DNA from: CAZAYP01 sp964489425 [NCBI: uncultured Verrucomicrobiota bacterium]
GTDB taxonomy: Bacteria; Verrucomicrobiota; Kiritimatiellia; RZYC01
Length of the DNA stretch: 36,768 bases
Direction: 5' to 3'
NCBI GenBank assembly: GCA_964489425.1
Contig: CAZAYP010000058.1
Coordinates: forward strand, 1 to 36,768
Under the pieces are notes generated by a model, which worked only from the letters and a program-made list of their open reading frames with translations, had not been told where the DNA came from and made no database searches. Positions within the stretch are counted from its first letter, which is position 1; each line of letters opens with the position of its first letter. The translations under genes and the position numbers were made by a program. Positions 24,180 to 33,232 of this stretch are shown here, piece by piece.

Positions 24180-25954
24180 GTGGCGCCTCCGCCGACCGCA
24201 ATCCGTTCCATTCCGCGCACCGAGTTGACGCGCCAGATCGTTTCGCAGGCGGCCAGCTCTTCGATCCTGACCACCCGCTCGCGCACGCGGCCGCAGCGGA
24301 GCAGGTGCTGGCGCAGCGTGCCCGGCAGCAGCCCGCAGGCCAGGGGCGGGGTGTATAACGCGCTGCGCAGCTTCACGACCAGGTTGGCGATGGTGGTCTC
24401 GGTCAGTTCGCCGCGCGGGTTGTGCAGCAGCGCGTCGGGCGCGCCAGGGCACGCGCGCAGCGCGGCCTCGTACACGTCGCGCCGCGTGGTTTTGTGGTAC
24501 AGGAACGGGTCAGCCGGGTCCACCGGCTCCGGCGCCAGGGCCAGCCGCAGGACAGTGTGCGGCGTCCGCAACAGCGGGGCCGCCTCGATGCGCACAGCGC
24601 CGGATCGCGCGACCAGCAGCCGGATCCGGTGCGGCGCCGGCGGCAGGCCGGCGGTCGCGCACCGCATCGCGGCGCGTACCGCAGCCGGGTCCAGGGCAAA
24701 CCCGAAATAGGCGGCTGACCCGGCCAGGCGGCGCAGGTGCAGATCCAGCAGGTAACCGCCCGCCGCCGGGGTCCAGCGCAGGGTTTCGAGCAGCTCGAAT
24801 TCTGGCCTGGGCCGGCCCCGCAGCACGCGGGCCTTGACCCGCGTTTCCTCAAGTTCGGCGGCTGCCCGCGAATCCCAGACCAGCCCGCCGCCCACGCCGT
24901 ACTCGGCCGTGCCAGTGGGCCGGTGGATGAGCGCCGTGCGGATCGCCACGTTGAACTGCGCCGTCCGCCCGGGCGCAATGAACCCGACTGCGCCGGTGTA
25001 GATGCGGCGCGGCGTGGTTTCCAGCCCGGCGATGATCTGCATGGTGCGGGCCTTGGGCGCCCCGGTGATCGATGCCGGCGGAAACAAGGCGGCCAGGATG
25101 TCCGCCAACGGGGCGCGGGTGCGGGCGGCCACGGTCGAAACCATCTGCCACACGGTCGGGTAGGCCTCGAGCGCAAAGAGTTCCGGCACGGTCACGCTGC
25201 CGGTGCAGGCGATCCGGCCAAGATCGTTGCGCACCATGTCCACGATCATCACGTTCTCCGCGCGCTCCTTGGGGCTGCGCCGCAGGTTGCGGGCCCGGCG
25301 CCGGTCATCCGCCGACCACCGGCCGCGCGGCGCCGTGCCTTTCATGGGCCGGGACGCAATGCGCTCGCCGTCCAGCCGGAAGAACAGTTCGGGCGACGCG
25401 CTGCACACTACCCAGTCGCCTGTGTCCAAAAACGCGCCGTAGGGCGGGTCCTGGGCCTGGGCCAGCCGCAGGAACAAATCCCAGGGATCTCCGGCCGCGC
25501 CATGGCGCAAGCGGTACGTGTAATTGACCTGGTACGTGTCGCCGGCGCGAATACGTTCCATCACGGCGTCAAAAGCACGCCGGTACTCGCCGGGCGTCAC
25601 GGTGGGCTCCCAGGCCCAACCGCAGTCCGGGCCCGCGGCCGGCGCCGGCAGTTGCGACACCTGCTGGGGCGGATCAAACAAGCCGAACCAGAGCAGGGGA
25701 AACGCGCCATCGGCCCGGACGCTCAGCGCCGGATCAAAGGCTGGGGCCGCTTCGTAAGCGAAGAACCCCACGGCGACCAGGCGGTCGGTCTCGACCGTTG
25801 CTTCCAGGTCCTGCAACGCGGGGATCACCTCGTCCATCCGGCGGGCGACAACAATCCGCCGCGGGTTGGCGAACCCAAGCCACGGTCCATCCGGCCCATC
25901 GCGCAACAGGGCGCTGGTGTGCGCCGGCGGTAGGGTTGAAAACGGCGTTGTCAC
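24146..25954 (-). CDS. pabBC: Fused aminodeoxychorismate synthase component I and aminodeoxychorismate lyase
   Basis: 602 residues. The N-terminal ~390 residues are a chorismate-binding PabB: FFAYEAAPAFDP, GDTYQVNYTYRL, RPMKGTAPRG (K205 of the PIKGT motif that attacks chorismate), SITGAPK (K301), and a terminal YGVGGGLVWDS. Residues ~400-602 are a PabC-type fold-IV PLP lyase with FLYHKTTRR (PLP lysine K488), NPRGELTETTIANLVV, and GLLPGTLR. Together they make 4-amino-4-deoxychorismate and split it to p-aminobenzoate for folate. The glutaminase subunit (PabA) is not in the window. The start is a GTG with no clear ribosome-binding site; no better start keeps the conserved N-terminus. The 3' end overlaps the aminotransferase gene by 34 bp. 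Confidence 0.92.
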   Translation of the reverse strand: MTTPFSTLPPAHTSALLRDGPDGPWLGFANPRRIVVARRMDEVIPALQDLEATVETDRLVAVGFFAYEAAPAFDPALSVRADGAFPLLWFGLFDPPQQVSQLPAPAAGPDCGWAWEPTVTPGEYRRAFDAVMERIRAGDTYQVNYTYRLRHGAAGDPWDLFLRLAQAQDPPYGAFLDTGDWVVCSASPELFFRLDGERIASRPMKGTAPRGRWSADDRRRARNLRRSPKERAENVMIVDMVRNDLGRIACTGSVTVPELFALEAYPTVWQMVSTVAARTRAPLADILAALFPPASITGAPKARTMQIIAGLETTPRRIYTGAVGFIAPGRTAQFNVAIRTALIHRPTGTAEYGVGGGLVWDSRAAAELEETRVKARVLRGRPRPEFELLETLRWTPAAGGYLLDLHLRRLAGSAAYFGFALDPAAVRAAMRCATAGLPPAPHRIRLLVARSGAVRIEAAPLLRTPHTVLRLALAPEPVDPADPFLYHKTTRRDVYEAALRACPGAPDALLHNPRGELTETTIANLVVKLRSALYTPPLACGLLPGTLRQHLLRCGRVRERVVRIEELAACETIWRVNSVRGMERIAVGGGATHPELWPVIRR

Positions 25955-26018
25955 TGAACGGGACGTTAACCCGCCGGCCAGAAAAACCCAACCCGAAATT
26001 AGGGTGCTTGTCCGGCCT

Positions 26019-29000
26019 TTACCGCCGGACTTTCACCCGGTAATAGCCCGCCGCGCTCGCGGCCGGCGGCACGGTGGCGGACATCAGCCCGGCCTGGCCG
26101 GCCAGGTTGGTGCGGCCGGCCACGGGCGTCCAGGTGATGCCGGCGAGGCTGCCGGTGCCGAGATACAGGTCATACACCCGCCCCGTGGCGCCGGGCCAGG
26201 AGATCGTGTAGTTGGTCGGCGCCACCACGGGGTTGGCGGCGAACAGCGACTGCGCATCGCCGAGCTCGGTGCCGGCGATGAACTCCGCCCGGTCACTGGC
26301 GCCGTCGTCGTCCGTGTCCGCGTCGTTGGGGTCGCCGCCGGACGCGCTCTCGTCGCGGTTGGCCAAGCCGTCGCTGTCGTCGTCCTCGTACGCATCGCGG
26401 GCGCTGAGCGGATCGAGCTCGTTATCCGTCTCCCAGTCGTCGGGCATGCCGTCGGCATCCGTGTCGCGCGTGGCGATGGACTCCAGCCGATAGGCCAGGT
26501 CCTGCTCGTTGAACGTGAAACGATACGCGCCGTTGAGCGTGTTGCTGACCACGATGTTGCCCGCGCCCGCGTCGCCGGCGCCGGCCATGGGCACGGTGAA
26601 CTGGGACTGGTTGGCGTCGCCCCAGTTGGCGGCCCAGCCGCCGTTGCCCGCGAATTTGAACTCAACGCCGGCAGCACTGGCAAACGTGGCGTCGAGTCGC
26701 CAGACGTAATTCGAAACCAGGCACATGTTGGAGGCTGCCGGGTTCCAGGAGTTAAAGGTGCCGGCCACGGACAGCGCCGCGAGGCCGGACAACGGCCGGT
26801 TCCACACCGCGGGATCCTGGTTGTTGAGGTACTCCTGCAAGTTCGAGAACCCGTCATGGTCCGGGTCGGACGCGGCGTCGGCGGAACTGTTGGGGTTGAG
26901 GCTATGGGCGGTTTCCCAGGTGTCCGGCATGCCGTCGCTGTCCGTGTCCAGCTCCGGCGCGGGTTCCAGGCGGTACACGGTGCTTTGCTCGTTGAGCGTG
27001 AAGCGGTACCGGCCGTTAAGCAAATTGGTGGTGGCAATGTTTCCCCCGCCCAGATCCCCGAACAGGCACAGCGGCAACCCGAACGCAACCTGGGCGTCGT
27101 CGCCCCAGTTGGTGGACCAGTTGCTATTGGCGGTGAACTTGAACTCCGCGGCGGCGACATTGGTCAGCGCCAGGTCCGCCTGCCACAGGTAGTCGGCTGT
27201 GCGCCGCATGTTGTTGGCCGCGGCGTTCCAACCGTTGAAGCTCCCGGCTACGGACATGGACACATAGGCTGAGGCCGGGCTGTCGGTGGCGCGGGGATTG
27301 GTGCCGCTGCGGTATTCGTCGGCATTGCTGTATCCGTCGGAATCGGCGTCGGTGCCCGCGTCGGCCGGGTTGGTGGACACCAGGCTGTGGGCGGATTCCC
27401 ACAGGTCCGGCATGCCGTCGCTGTCCGTGTCCGCGCCCTGCGAGGTGATGGCCAGGCTGGGATCGCCATAGAGATTGAACGTGAACAGGTTGTTCCACCA
27501 GCCCGCAACCTCGGCTTTCACCTCGGCCAGGGCCTGGCCGAAGCTCACCTCGTTGCTGGTCACCTTGCGCATGAAATCATAGCCCATGGACGCGTTCATG
27601 CCCTTGGAATCGGCCGGCGACCAGCTGCAATAGTAGTACCACGACACCTCAGTCGCGGCCACGGACGCGATGCCGCCGTTCTGCAGCATCGTGTAGCTGA
27701 TGTTGTCGTCGTAGGCCGGGTCGGCGCAGGAACACGACACCATGAACACCACCGCGGGTTTCTCGTTCTTGAGCAGCGGGCACTGGTAGCTGCCCATGAG
27801 CGTGCCGTCGGCCTGCACGGCCGCCCCCTGCGGCCAGCCGTGACCCCACCACAAGGTCAGGCCGTAGCCGTTGTTCTTCCAATGGGTCGCGGTGGCGTTG
27901 CCGCGCAGTTCCTCGCTGGAGGCAAACACGGAGTTGTAGTTCGTGTCCACCGAGCCCTGCTGATACAGCGTGTATGCGGTGTAGCCCTTGCCCGCGAGAT
28001 AGTTCGTGCGCGCACACTCGCCGAGGAACGCGCCGTCGGTGAAGTAGTCCGACCAACTCTCCGGCAGCAGCGCCGTTTTGCGCCAGTTGATGCTGGATTC
28101 GAGCTCGTACTTGATGCTTTTCCAGATGATGTTTTTCAGCATGGTTTGCCAGCCCGAGACGCTGGTGTATACCGGGATGCGGCCGACCCATACTTCCGCG
28201 GCAAAGTCCACGCCGCCCACGCCGCTGTCGCCGGTTTCCTCGCCGTAAACCTGGTCGCCGTCCAGGTCCCAGTTGCCCGTCAGGTCAGAGTAATAGCCGT
28301 CCGCCGGGTAATCGTAATACGATCCCTCGTTGCCCGTGGGGTAGCAGAGCTTCATCGGCAAGTCGCCGGCCACGGGTTCCGGGTTGCCGATCAACAGCAC
28401 GTAGCGAATTTGCATCGCCACATAATAATCCTGAAGCCACTTGCGGATGCGGTCAGCCTTGCCGTCCGGCGCCTGGCCCGTGACCTCGTTCCATCCGTTG
28501 CTGGCGGCCTGGCCATTGAGCTGCGTCTCCGTGACCACGTGCACCGTGTAGCCCAGCGCGCGCTTGTGCGACACCAGGCCGTAGAGGTTGGTGGACTCGC
28601 TGTAGATCGCGTCCGTGGTCATGATGACGAATACGGTGCCGGATGTGGCGTTGATGGCTTGCCGTCCGACCGGCCGGTACCAGGCTGCGGCCATGTCCGG
28701 ATTCGCGACCAGGTTGGGCACACTGGGATCCAGCATGGTTTCCACGGATTGCTTGGTTGCGCGCCGGGCATAATCAATGGTGAATTCAATGCGGCGGATG
28801 GCGCGTAACCGGCCCTGCACCGGGTTGTAACTCACGGGCGCCACGGCCACGCGCACCATGCTGCAGCCGCGAATTTTCGGCTGGCTGTCGATCCACACGG
28901 GCGCGGCCGGGTACTCAGCGTCCGCGCTGTAGACGGCCTGGTCGCAGCCGTTCACCACGTTCAGCGCGCCGGCATAGGATTCATCCGCATCAGGCGCGCC

Positions 29001-29336
29001 GGCCGTGCGTAGCGGCGGCACCGGCCGCACGGGTTGGGCCAGGACCACCTCCACAAGCTCCATGTCGCTGACGGCCACGGTGACCGAGTCGGGATCCGCG
29101 TCGGGCGGCAAGGCATACAAAAGGTTTTGGCGGGGCAGGGCGGGCCGGGCAGGTTGCGCGTCAAGCTGACACCCGGGCGGCATGCGTAGATCGGTCCAGC
29201 CATCCGTGGCCGCGGTCGCCACGGGCGCGGGAAACTCAAGGGTCACCGGGATGGACTCAGCCGCGGCGGTCTCGATCCCAGCCACCATGCCGATGACGAT
29301 GCCTGCCCATCCCGCGACCCAGACTATATTTTTCAT
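26019..29336 (-). CDS. Secreted gingipain-type (C25) cysteine protease with repeated binding modules
   Basis: 1,105 residues from the ATG at 29336; a TTG at 29360 adds 8 residues and cannot be excluded. Signal peptide 1-~27. A propeptide-like beta region (~30-225) precedes the C25 catalytic domain (~230-625), with H499 in WWGHGWPQ and C535 in MVSCSCAD (C537 is close by), the His/Cys dyad of gingipains. Three thrombospondin-3 stretches (~632-679, ~794-844, ~957-1030) alternate with two ~105-residue homologous modules (~689-792, ~846-956) starting SVAG(S/T)FN(G/S)WN and containing EFKF(T/A)...WGD. These resemble starch-binding modules of the SusE/SusF/CBM48 kind. A last domain (~1031-1105) may serve surface sorting. 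A proteolytic role on glycosylated or polysaccharide-bound protein is inferred. Confidence 0.87.
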   Translation of the reverse strand: MKNIVWVAGWAGIVIGMVAGIETAAAESIPVTLEFPAPVATAATDGWTDLRMPPGCQLDAQPARPALPRQNLLYALPPDADPDSVTVAVSDMELVEVVLAQPVRPVPPLRTAGAPDADESYAGALNVVNGCDQAVYSADAEYPAAPVWIDSQPKIRGCSMVRVAVAPVSYNPVQGRLRAIRRIEFTIDYARRATKQSVETMLDPSVPNLVANPDMAAAWYRPVGRQAINATSGTVFVIMTTDAIYSESTNLYGLVSHKRALGYTVHVVTETQLNGQAASNGWNEVTGQAPDGKADRIRKWLQDYYVAMQIRYVLLIGNPEPVAGDLPMKLCYPTGNEGSYYDYPADGYYSDLTGNWDLDGDQVYGEETGDSGVGGVDFAAEVWVGRIPVYTSVSGWQTMLKNIIWKSIKYELESSINWRKTALLPESWSDYFTDGAFLGECARTNYLAGKGYTAYTLYQQGSVDTNYNSVFASSEELRGNATATHWKNNGYGLTLWWGHGWPQGAAVQADGTLMGSYQCPLLKNEKPAVVFMVSCSCADPAYDDNISYTMLQNGGIASVAATEVSWYYYCSWSPADSKGMNASMGYDFMRKVTSNEVSFGQALAEVKAEVAGWWNNLFTFNLYGDPSLAITSQGADTDSDGMPDLWESAHSLVSTNPADAGTDADSDGYSNADEYRSGTNPRATDSPASAYVSMSVAGSFNGWNAAANNMRRTADYLWQADLALTNVAAAEFKFTANSNWSTNWGDDAQVAFGLPLCLFGDLGGGNIATTNLLNGRYRFTLNEQSTVYRLEPAPELDTDSDGMPDTWETAHSLNPNSSADAASDPDHDGFSNLQEYLNNQDPAVWNRPLSGLAALSVAGTFNSWNPAASNMCLVSNYVWRLDATFASAAGVEFKFAGNGGWAANWGDANQSQFTVPMAGAGDAGAGNIVVSNTLNGAYRFTFNEQDLAYRLESIATRDTDADGMPDDWETDNELDPLSARDAYEDDDSDGLANRDESASGGDPNDADTDDDGASDRAEFIAGTELGDAQSLFAANPVVAPTNYTISWPGATGRVYDLYLGTGSLAGITWTPVAGRTNLAGQAGLMSATVPPAASAAGYYRVKVRR

Positions 29337-29369
29337 GCGCGCACCATAATTATTGAACAACCGCCTTCT

Positions 29370-29385
29370 GGTAAAACGTTTTACC
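29370..29385. promoter_or_regulatory. LacI-family-like operator palindrome
   Basis: GGTAAAACGTTTTACC is a perfect 16-bp palindrome with the central CG and A/T-rich arms typical of LacI/CcpA-family operators. It overlaps the -10 box of the candidate promoter at 29378-29406, just upstream of the C25 protease gene. No regulator gene is in the window. Confidence 0.6.
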
Positions 29386-29406
29386 CCGATGGTGGATTTT
29401 TGTTAA
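29378..29406 (-). promoter_or_regulatory. Candidate promoter of the C25 protease gene
   Basis: On the minus strand TTAACA (29401-29406, 5/6 match to -35) is followed after 17 bp by TAAAAC (29378-29383). The -10 box lies in the right half of the 16-bp palindrome. Transcription would begin about 35 bases upstream of the ATG at 29336. It separates the C25 gene from the S8 gene that ends at 29439. Confidence 0.5.
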
Positions 29407-29438
29407 GTCTAAAATGGATGGCGCATATCGCCGCCAGG

Positions 29439-32400
29439 TTACGGCGCTGCGCCGGGTCGCAATTGCAGTTGGTAGAACGTGGCGCCTCCCACGTCGACCT
29501 CGTCGGTGTACACGTTTTCCGGCGGCGTGGCCGGGATGCCCGGCGCATAAGGCTGGAACCCGCGTTGCAAGTCGTGAGTTTTATACAGGTCAAAGGCTTC
29601 GGCTTCCGCGCTTGACCAACTCAGGATGAATCCTTGCGGCGCGGGCCGGATGGACTTCAGTTGCACTTGCCGCGGGTCGTGGCGGAATGGCCCGTACGTG
29701 TTTTGGTCGCCGCCGGTTTCCCATTCCACGAGTTTGTAGACTGCGGACGCGCCGGGCGCTGCACCGTCATCAGCCTGGCAGTATTGCGCGCCCTGGCCGC
29801 CCTGCGGCCAGCCCTGCGCGGCGATCATGGCCTGGTTGACCTTGACCCATTCGCCGGCGTTGAGCCGGTACACGTCAAAGCCCAGCGTGTCGATTTCGGA
29901 CGCGGTTTCCCAGCACACCACCACCCGGCCGTTCTCCTCGCGCACGTCAAATCCCGCCAGGACCACGAGGGTGGGGGTCATGGTGGTCACGGCCATGTAG
30001 CCCGAGTAAGGGCTGGTGCTCCACGGGCTGTTGCCGCGCACGCGGTAGTAGTACACCGCGTTGGCTGCCAGGCCGGTGACCATGATCGCGGTGCTGCTGA
30101 CCGCGCGGTTGGAGAACGCGGGCACAAAATAGGCCGCGCCGAACGAGCTGTTCGAGGCGACATCCAGCAGGTAATTCTGCGCGCCGGCCAGGCTGCCCCA
30201 GGCCGCGGTGAAGTCCATGTCGTTGGTCTCGCTGGCCGGCCAGACCGCGGGCGCGCCCAGCTCAATGCCGCCGGAATAGGCCACGGCGAAGCCCTGGGGC
30301 CGGCGCGGCACGCAGGCGCCGGACACGGCCACGGTGTACACCCCGGTGTTGGGCTGGTCGATCACCACGCCTTCCAGGTTGTTGGCGCGGTCATTGGTCA
30401 CGGCCATGCCGTACGCATGCATCCACAGGTCGCCGCCCGTGGCCACGCTCCAGGCGCCGCTGGTTTTGCGATACTTGCGCGTCGTGGTGCCGGGATCCAT
30501 GGGCTGGCGGATGTTGTGGTTGGCCATCTGCTCCGCGCCGATGTAGAAGTAGCGCGTGGTGATGGTGACGCTGGCCGGGATCGTCATCACCGACAGCCCG
30601 CCTCCGCCGCCCACCGTGTTGGTCTGCACAAACAGCACTTCGCGCGGCGGGCCGCCCGTGTCCGTGGCCGCCCACACATACGTGGCAATGTCGCCGCCGA
30701 CCGTGTTGGTATCCTGCACCAGTTGCTCCAGGGCGAAGAGATCGAACGGAACTTCCGGCGCCACGCACAGCTCGGCCTGGAACAGCCCCTCGGTGAGGAA
30801 CCAGCTCCGGCTGGCGTTGTTGGTATAATAGAACAGGTTGGCGCTCGGGTTCAGGGCCCGCGCGCGGTGCGTCCCGCCCTGCGGGTCGGTCACCAGCAGA
30901 TCCAGGTCGTTGACCAGCCCGCCGCCGCCGAGGAAGCTGAACGTGCTGTCGATCGTGTAGATCGATCCGGGGAAATCGTCCCAGGCCAGGTGCACCCGCA
31001 ACGCAAAGCCGGTATTGAAGACCGCCAGCTCGAAGTTGGTCTGGAACCCGATCTCCTGGCTGATGGCCGCGCTCCAGCCGTCATAAAACTTCATGGCATA
31101 GTTTGTCGGCCCGTAGAGGCTGCTGGCAAGGTTGACGCGGCCCCAGCCCTCCACGTTGTTGGGCACGGCGCTCATCTCGCGCGTGGCGCCGGTGCCATAC
31201 TGGCCCGGGTCCATGTCGGCCGCGCCGTTGACCAGCAGGGCCTTGAGCAGCGCGCCCGGCTCGTTGGTCAGGCCATACATCTGCCGCAGGTAGTCCCGCA
31301 GGATCGCTGCCGCCCCGGAGGTCAGGGGCGTGGACATGCTGGTGCCGCCGCTCCAGCAGTAGTTGGTGTTGCCGCTGATGTTCCCCCACAGCACGCTGGT
31401 GGTCACCGGGATCGCATGGGTGCGGGTCGAGCCCACGTAGGTGCCCGGCGCGACCACGTCCGGCTTGAGCCGGCCGTCGGAGCACGGCCCGCGGCTGGAA
31501 AACGCCGCCATGCCGTTGGTCCAGTTGGCCTTGGGATCGCTGAAGATCGGCTCCGCCGGGTAGTCCGCCGGCCACGAGGCCCCGTAGGAGCTGCCAAAGT
31601 TGGTGCGCAGGTTCTCCGACGCCCCCACGGTCAGGCAGTTCTTGGCCGTGCCCGGCGCGCCCATGGACTGGAGGTCCACCACGCCGTCGCTGTTGCCGTC
31701 GATGCCGTCGTTGCCGGCCGAGTAGCAAATCAGCATGCCGGGATTGTGAAACGCGAACTCGTCCACCTCGCGCGCCTGGGTGTTGTAGTCGCCGGCCAGC
31801 GACGAGCCCCAGCTGTTCTGGTGGATCCGCGCGCCGTTGGTGAACGCCGGCCGGAACAGGTTGTTGAGGTTGGACGGCGGGTAGATCGCATCCGGGTTGG
31901 TGGTGTTGCCCAGGGCTTGGAAATACAGCCGGGCCTTGGGCGCCATGCCGGCGTACGCGCCGGTCGGGAAACTGTTGTTCACGGGATCCGCGCCGGACAG
32001 GTAGCCGTTGCCGAGCACGGACCCGGCCACGTGGGTGCCATGGCCGGAGATCGGGTCGTGGCAGCCGTCACCCACAAAGTCCTGCAGGCCCACGATGCGC
32101 GCGGTGCCGGCGCCGTCCTGGAAATCCGCGTGCACGTAGGTCGTGCTGTTGCTGCACACGTCCAGGCCGCTGTCGGCCACGCACACGATCTCGTTGCTGC
32201 CGTAGTATCCGTAATCGTCGCGCATGGGCCGGTCGTGGATGATGTCCGCCGCGATGTTGTTCATCAGCCGCGGCCGCGGGGCATCCACCATGATCAGCAG
32301 GTTGTCCAAAGCGGCCAGGGCCGGGATGGTTCCGGCCGGCGCGCGCACCTCGAGCACCGGGCCGCCGGCATCGGCGTACACCTGGTCCACGTTGGCCAGG

Positions 32401-33104
32401 GCCGCGGCCGCCGCCCGGCACGCGGCCGGATCCGTGCCGGGCGCAAAAAACAGGCGCGCCGCGACTTCCGCGTCCGCCGGTGTGTGCGCCAGGCGCTGGC
32501 GCAGCTTGTCCGCCAGGCGGAACTCCGCGGCGTAGTTGCCCGTCCACCGCACGCCGCGCAACGCCTGCGCCACGGCCATCCGCGCCGCGGGGATGCGCAC
32601 GATGTAGGTGTTGACCGGCAGGTACCCGCACACGATCCAGCCTTCCTTGCGGAACCGCGCCTGGGTGGCCGCGTCCAGCTTGCCCGCGAGCTGCACCAGG
32701 CGCAGGCTGTCCGCCACGGGCGCGCTGGCAGCGCGCAAGTCCGCGGCCGCGTTGCCCGCCGTGCGCCGCGTCAGGGGGTTGATCCATTGCCCCTGGAGCC
32801 GGACAAAGTCCGCCGCCGGGGCGGCGCCATCGGCTTGCACGCGCAGGGGGTTGACGAATGGCAGGGACTCCACCTGCACTGCGACGTCGACCGGTTGCGC
32901 CGCGGCCGGCAGGGCCGGAAGCATCAGGCCCGCGGCCAGGGCCGCCACGCCGCATTTTTCCAAACATTGGAAAATTTTCCACCCGTTTTTCCAAACATTG
33001 GAAAAAATGGCGGGTGGTTTTCCAAACATTGGAAACTTTCCGCCTTGGTTTTCCAAACCTTGGAAACCGGGATGTTGACCTGCCGCCTGCCGTGCTGTGC
33101 TCAT
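29439..33104 (-). CDS. Secreted subtilisin-type (S8) serine protease with repeat-encoded N-terminal extension
   Basis: 1,221 residues from the ATG at 33104, which has AGGAG 5 nt upstream and a promoter at 33174-33202. Residues 14-50 are encoded by four TTTTCCAA palindromes (FQGLEN, FPMFGK, FSNVWK, FQCLEK). The hydrophobic signal core follows at 52-66 with cleavage expected after A69. A prodomain-like region (~70-290) leads to the peptidase domain with D311 (VADSGLD), H358 (GHGTHVAGS) and S589 (SGGTSMSTPL). SSRGPCSDGRLKPDVVAPG before the serine is typical of the family. The C-terminal half has a P-domain-like/jelly-roll region (~640-930) and fibronectin-III-like domains (~950-1200). The 69-residue leader is far longer than a normal signal peptide, so an internal start (e.g. 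M26) is possible. It lies upstream of the C25 protease on the same strand. Confidence 0.86.
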   Translation of the reverse strand: MSTARQAAGQHPGFQGLENQGGKFPMFGKPPAIFSNVWKNGWKIFQCLEKCGVAALAAGLMLPALPAAAQPVDVAVQVESLPFVNPLRVQADGAAPAADFVRLQGQWINPLTRRTAGNAAADLRAASAPVADSLRLVQLAGKLDAATQARFRKEGWIVCGYLPVNTYIVRIPAARMAVAQALRGVRWTGNYAAEFRLADKLRQRLAHTPADAEVAARLFFAPGTDPAACRAAAAALANVDQVYADAGGPVLEVRAPAGTIPALAALDNLLIMVDAPRPRLMNNIAADIIHDRPMRDDYGYYGSNEIVCVADSGLDVCSNSTTYVHADFQDGAGTARIVGLQDFVGDGCHDPISGHGTHVAGSVLGNGYLSGADPVNNSFPTGAYAGMAPKARLYFQALGNTTNPDAIYPPSNLNNLFRPAFTNGARIHQNSWGSSLAGDYNTQAREVDEFAFHNPGMLICYSAGNDGIDGNSDGVVDLQSMGAPGTAKNCLTVGASENLRTNFGSSYGASWPADYPAEPIFSDPKANWTNGMAAFSSRGPCSDGRLKPDVVAPGTYVGSTRTHAIPVTTSVLWGNISGNTNYCWSGGTSMSTPLTSGAAAILRDYLRQMYGLTNEPGALLKALLVNGAADMDPGQYGTGATREMSAVPNNVEGWGRVNLASSLYGPTNYAMKFYDGWSAAISQEIGFQTNFELAVFNTGFALRVHLAWDDFPGSIYTIDSTFSFLGGGGLVNDLDLLVTDPQGGTHRARALNPSANLFYYTNNASRSWFLTEGLFQAELCVAPEVPFDLFALEQLVQDTNTVGGDIATYVWAATDTGGPPREVLFVQTNTVGGGGGLSVMTIPASVTITTRYFYIGAEQMANHNIRQPMDPGTTTRKYRKTSGAWSVATGGDLWMHAYGMAVTNDRANNLEGVVIDQPNTGVYTVAVSGACVPRRPQGFAVAYSGGIELGAPAVWPASETNDMDFTAAWGSLAGAQNYLLDVASNSSFGAAYFVPAFSNRAVSSTAIMVTGLAANAVYYYRVRGNSPWSTSPYSGYMAVTTMTPTLVVLAGFDVREENGRVVVCWETASEIDTLGFDVYRLNAGEWVKVNQAMIAAQGWPQGGQGAQYCQADDGAAPGASAVYKLVEWETGGDQNTYGPFRHDPRQVQLKSIRPAPQGFILSWSSAEAEAFDLYKTHDLQRGFQPYAPGIPATPPENVYTDEVDVGGATFYQLQLRPGAAP
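32956..33066. repeat. Array of four palindromes TTTTCCAA-N3-TTGGAAA(A), 31-bp period
   Basis: Copies start at 32956, 32987, 33018 and 33049, exactly 31 bp apart. The first three have the form TTTTCCAAACATTGGAAA(A); the fourth has ACC in the centre. Spacers of 12-13 bp are unrelated except for a GGTGG/CCACC theme. The array lies in the signal-peptide coding part of the S8 gene and is open in frame. Because 31 is not a multiple of three, successive copies are translated in all three frames. 31 bp is about three helical turns, so all copies face the same side of the DNA. Confidence 0.9.
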
Positions 33105-33173
33105 GGCCTCTCCTGTCCAGCCCCGGGCCGCTGTGCGGCGTCGAGGCGCGTGTTGGTAATCATCGTCAGCCAT

Positions 33174-33202
33174 AGTATCGCGGCCGCGCCCGGGAGGGTC
33201 AA
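33174..33202 (-). promoter_or_regulatory. Candidate promoter of the S8 protease gene
   Basis: On the minus strand TTGACC (33197-33202, 5/6) is followed after 17 bp by GATACT (33174-33179, 4/6). Transcription would start near 33167, leaving a ~63-base leader before the ATG at 33104, so the palindrome array lies within the transcribed, translated part. Confidence 0.55.
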
Positions 33203-33232
33203 GGCGCAAGTGCGCGGCCTTTAACAAAGGAA

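Noticed and set aside
32956-33066. The regularly spaced palindromes could be a CRISPR array.
   Set aside because: Repeats are only 18-19 bp, spacers 12-13 bp, the array is within a translated gene, and no cas gene is present.
29634-33224. A very long open frame runs on the plus strand opposite the S8 protease.
   Set aside because: It lacks a ribosome-binding site and any recognisable domain; high GC at third codon positions creates such antisense frames.
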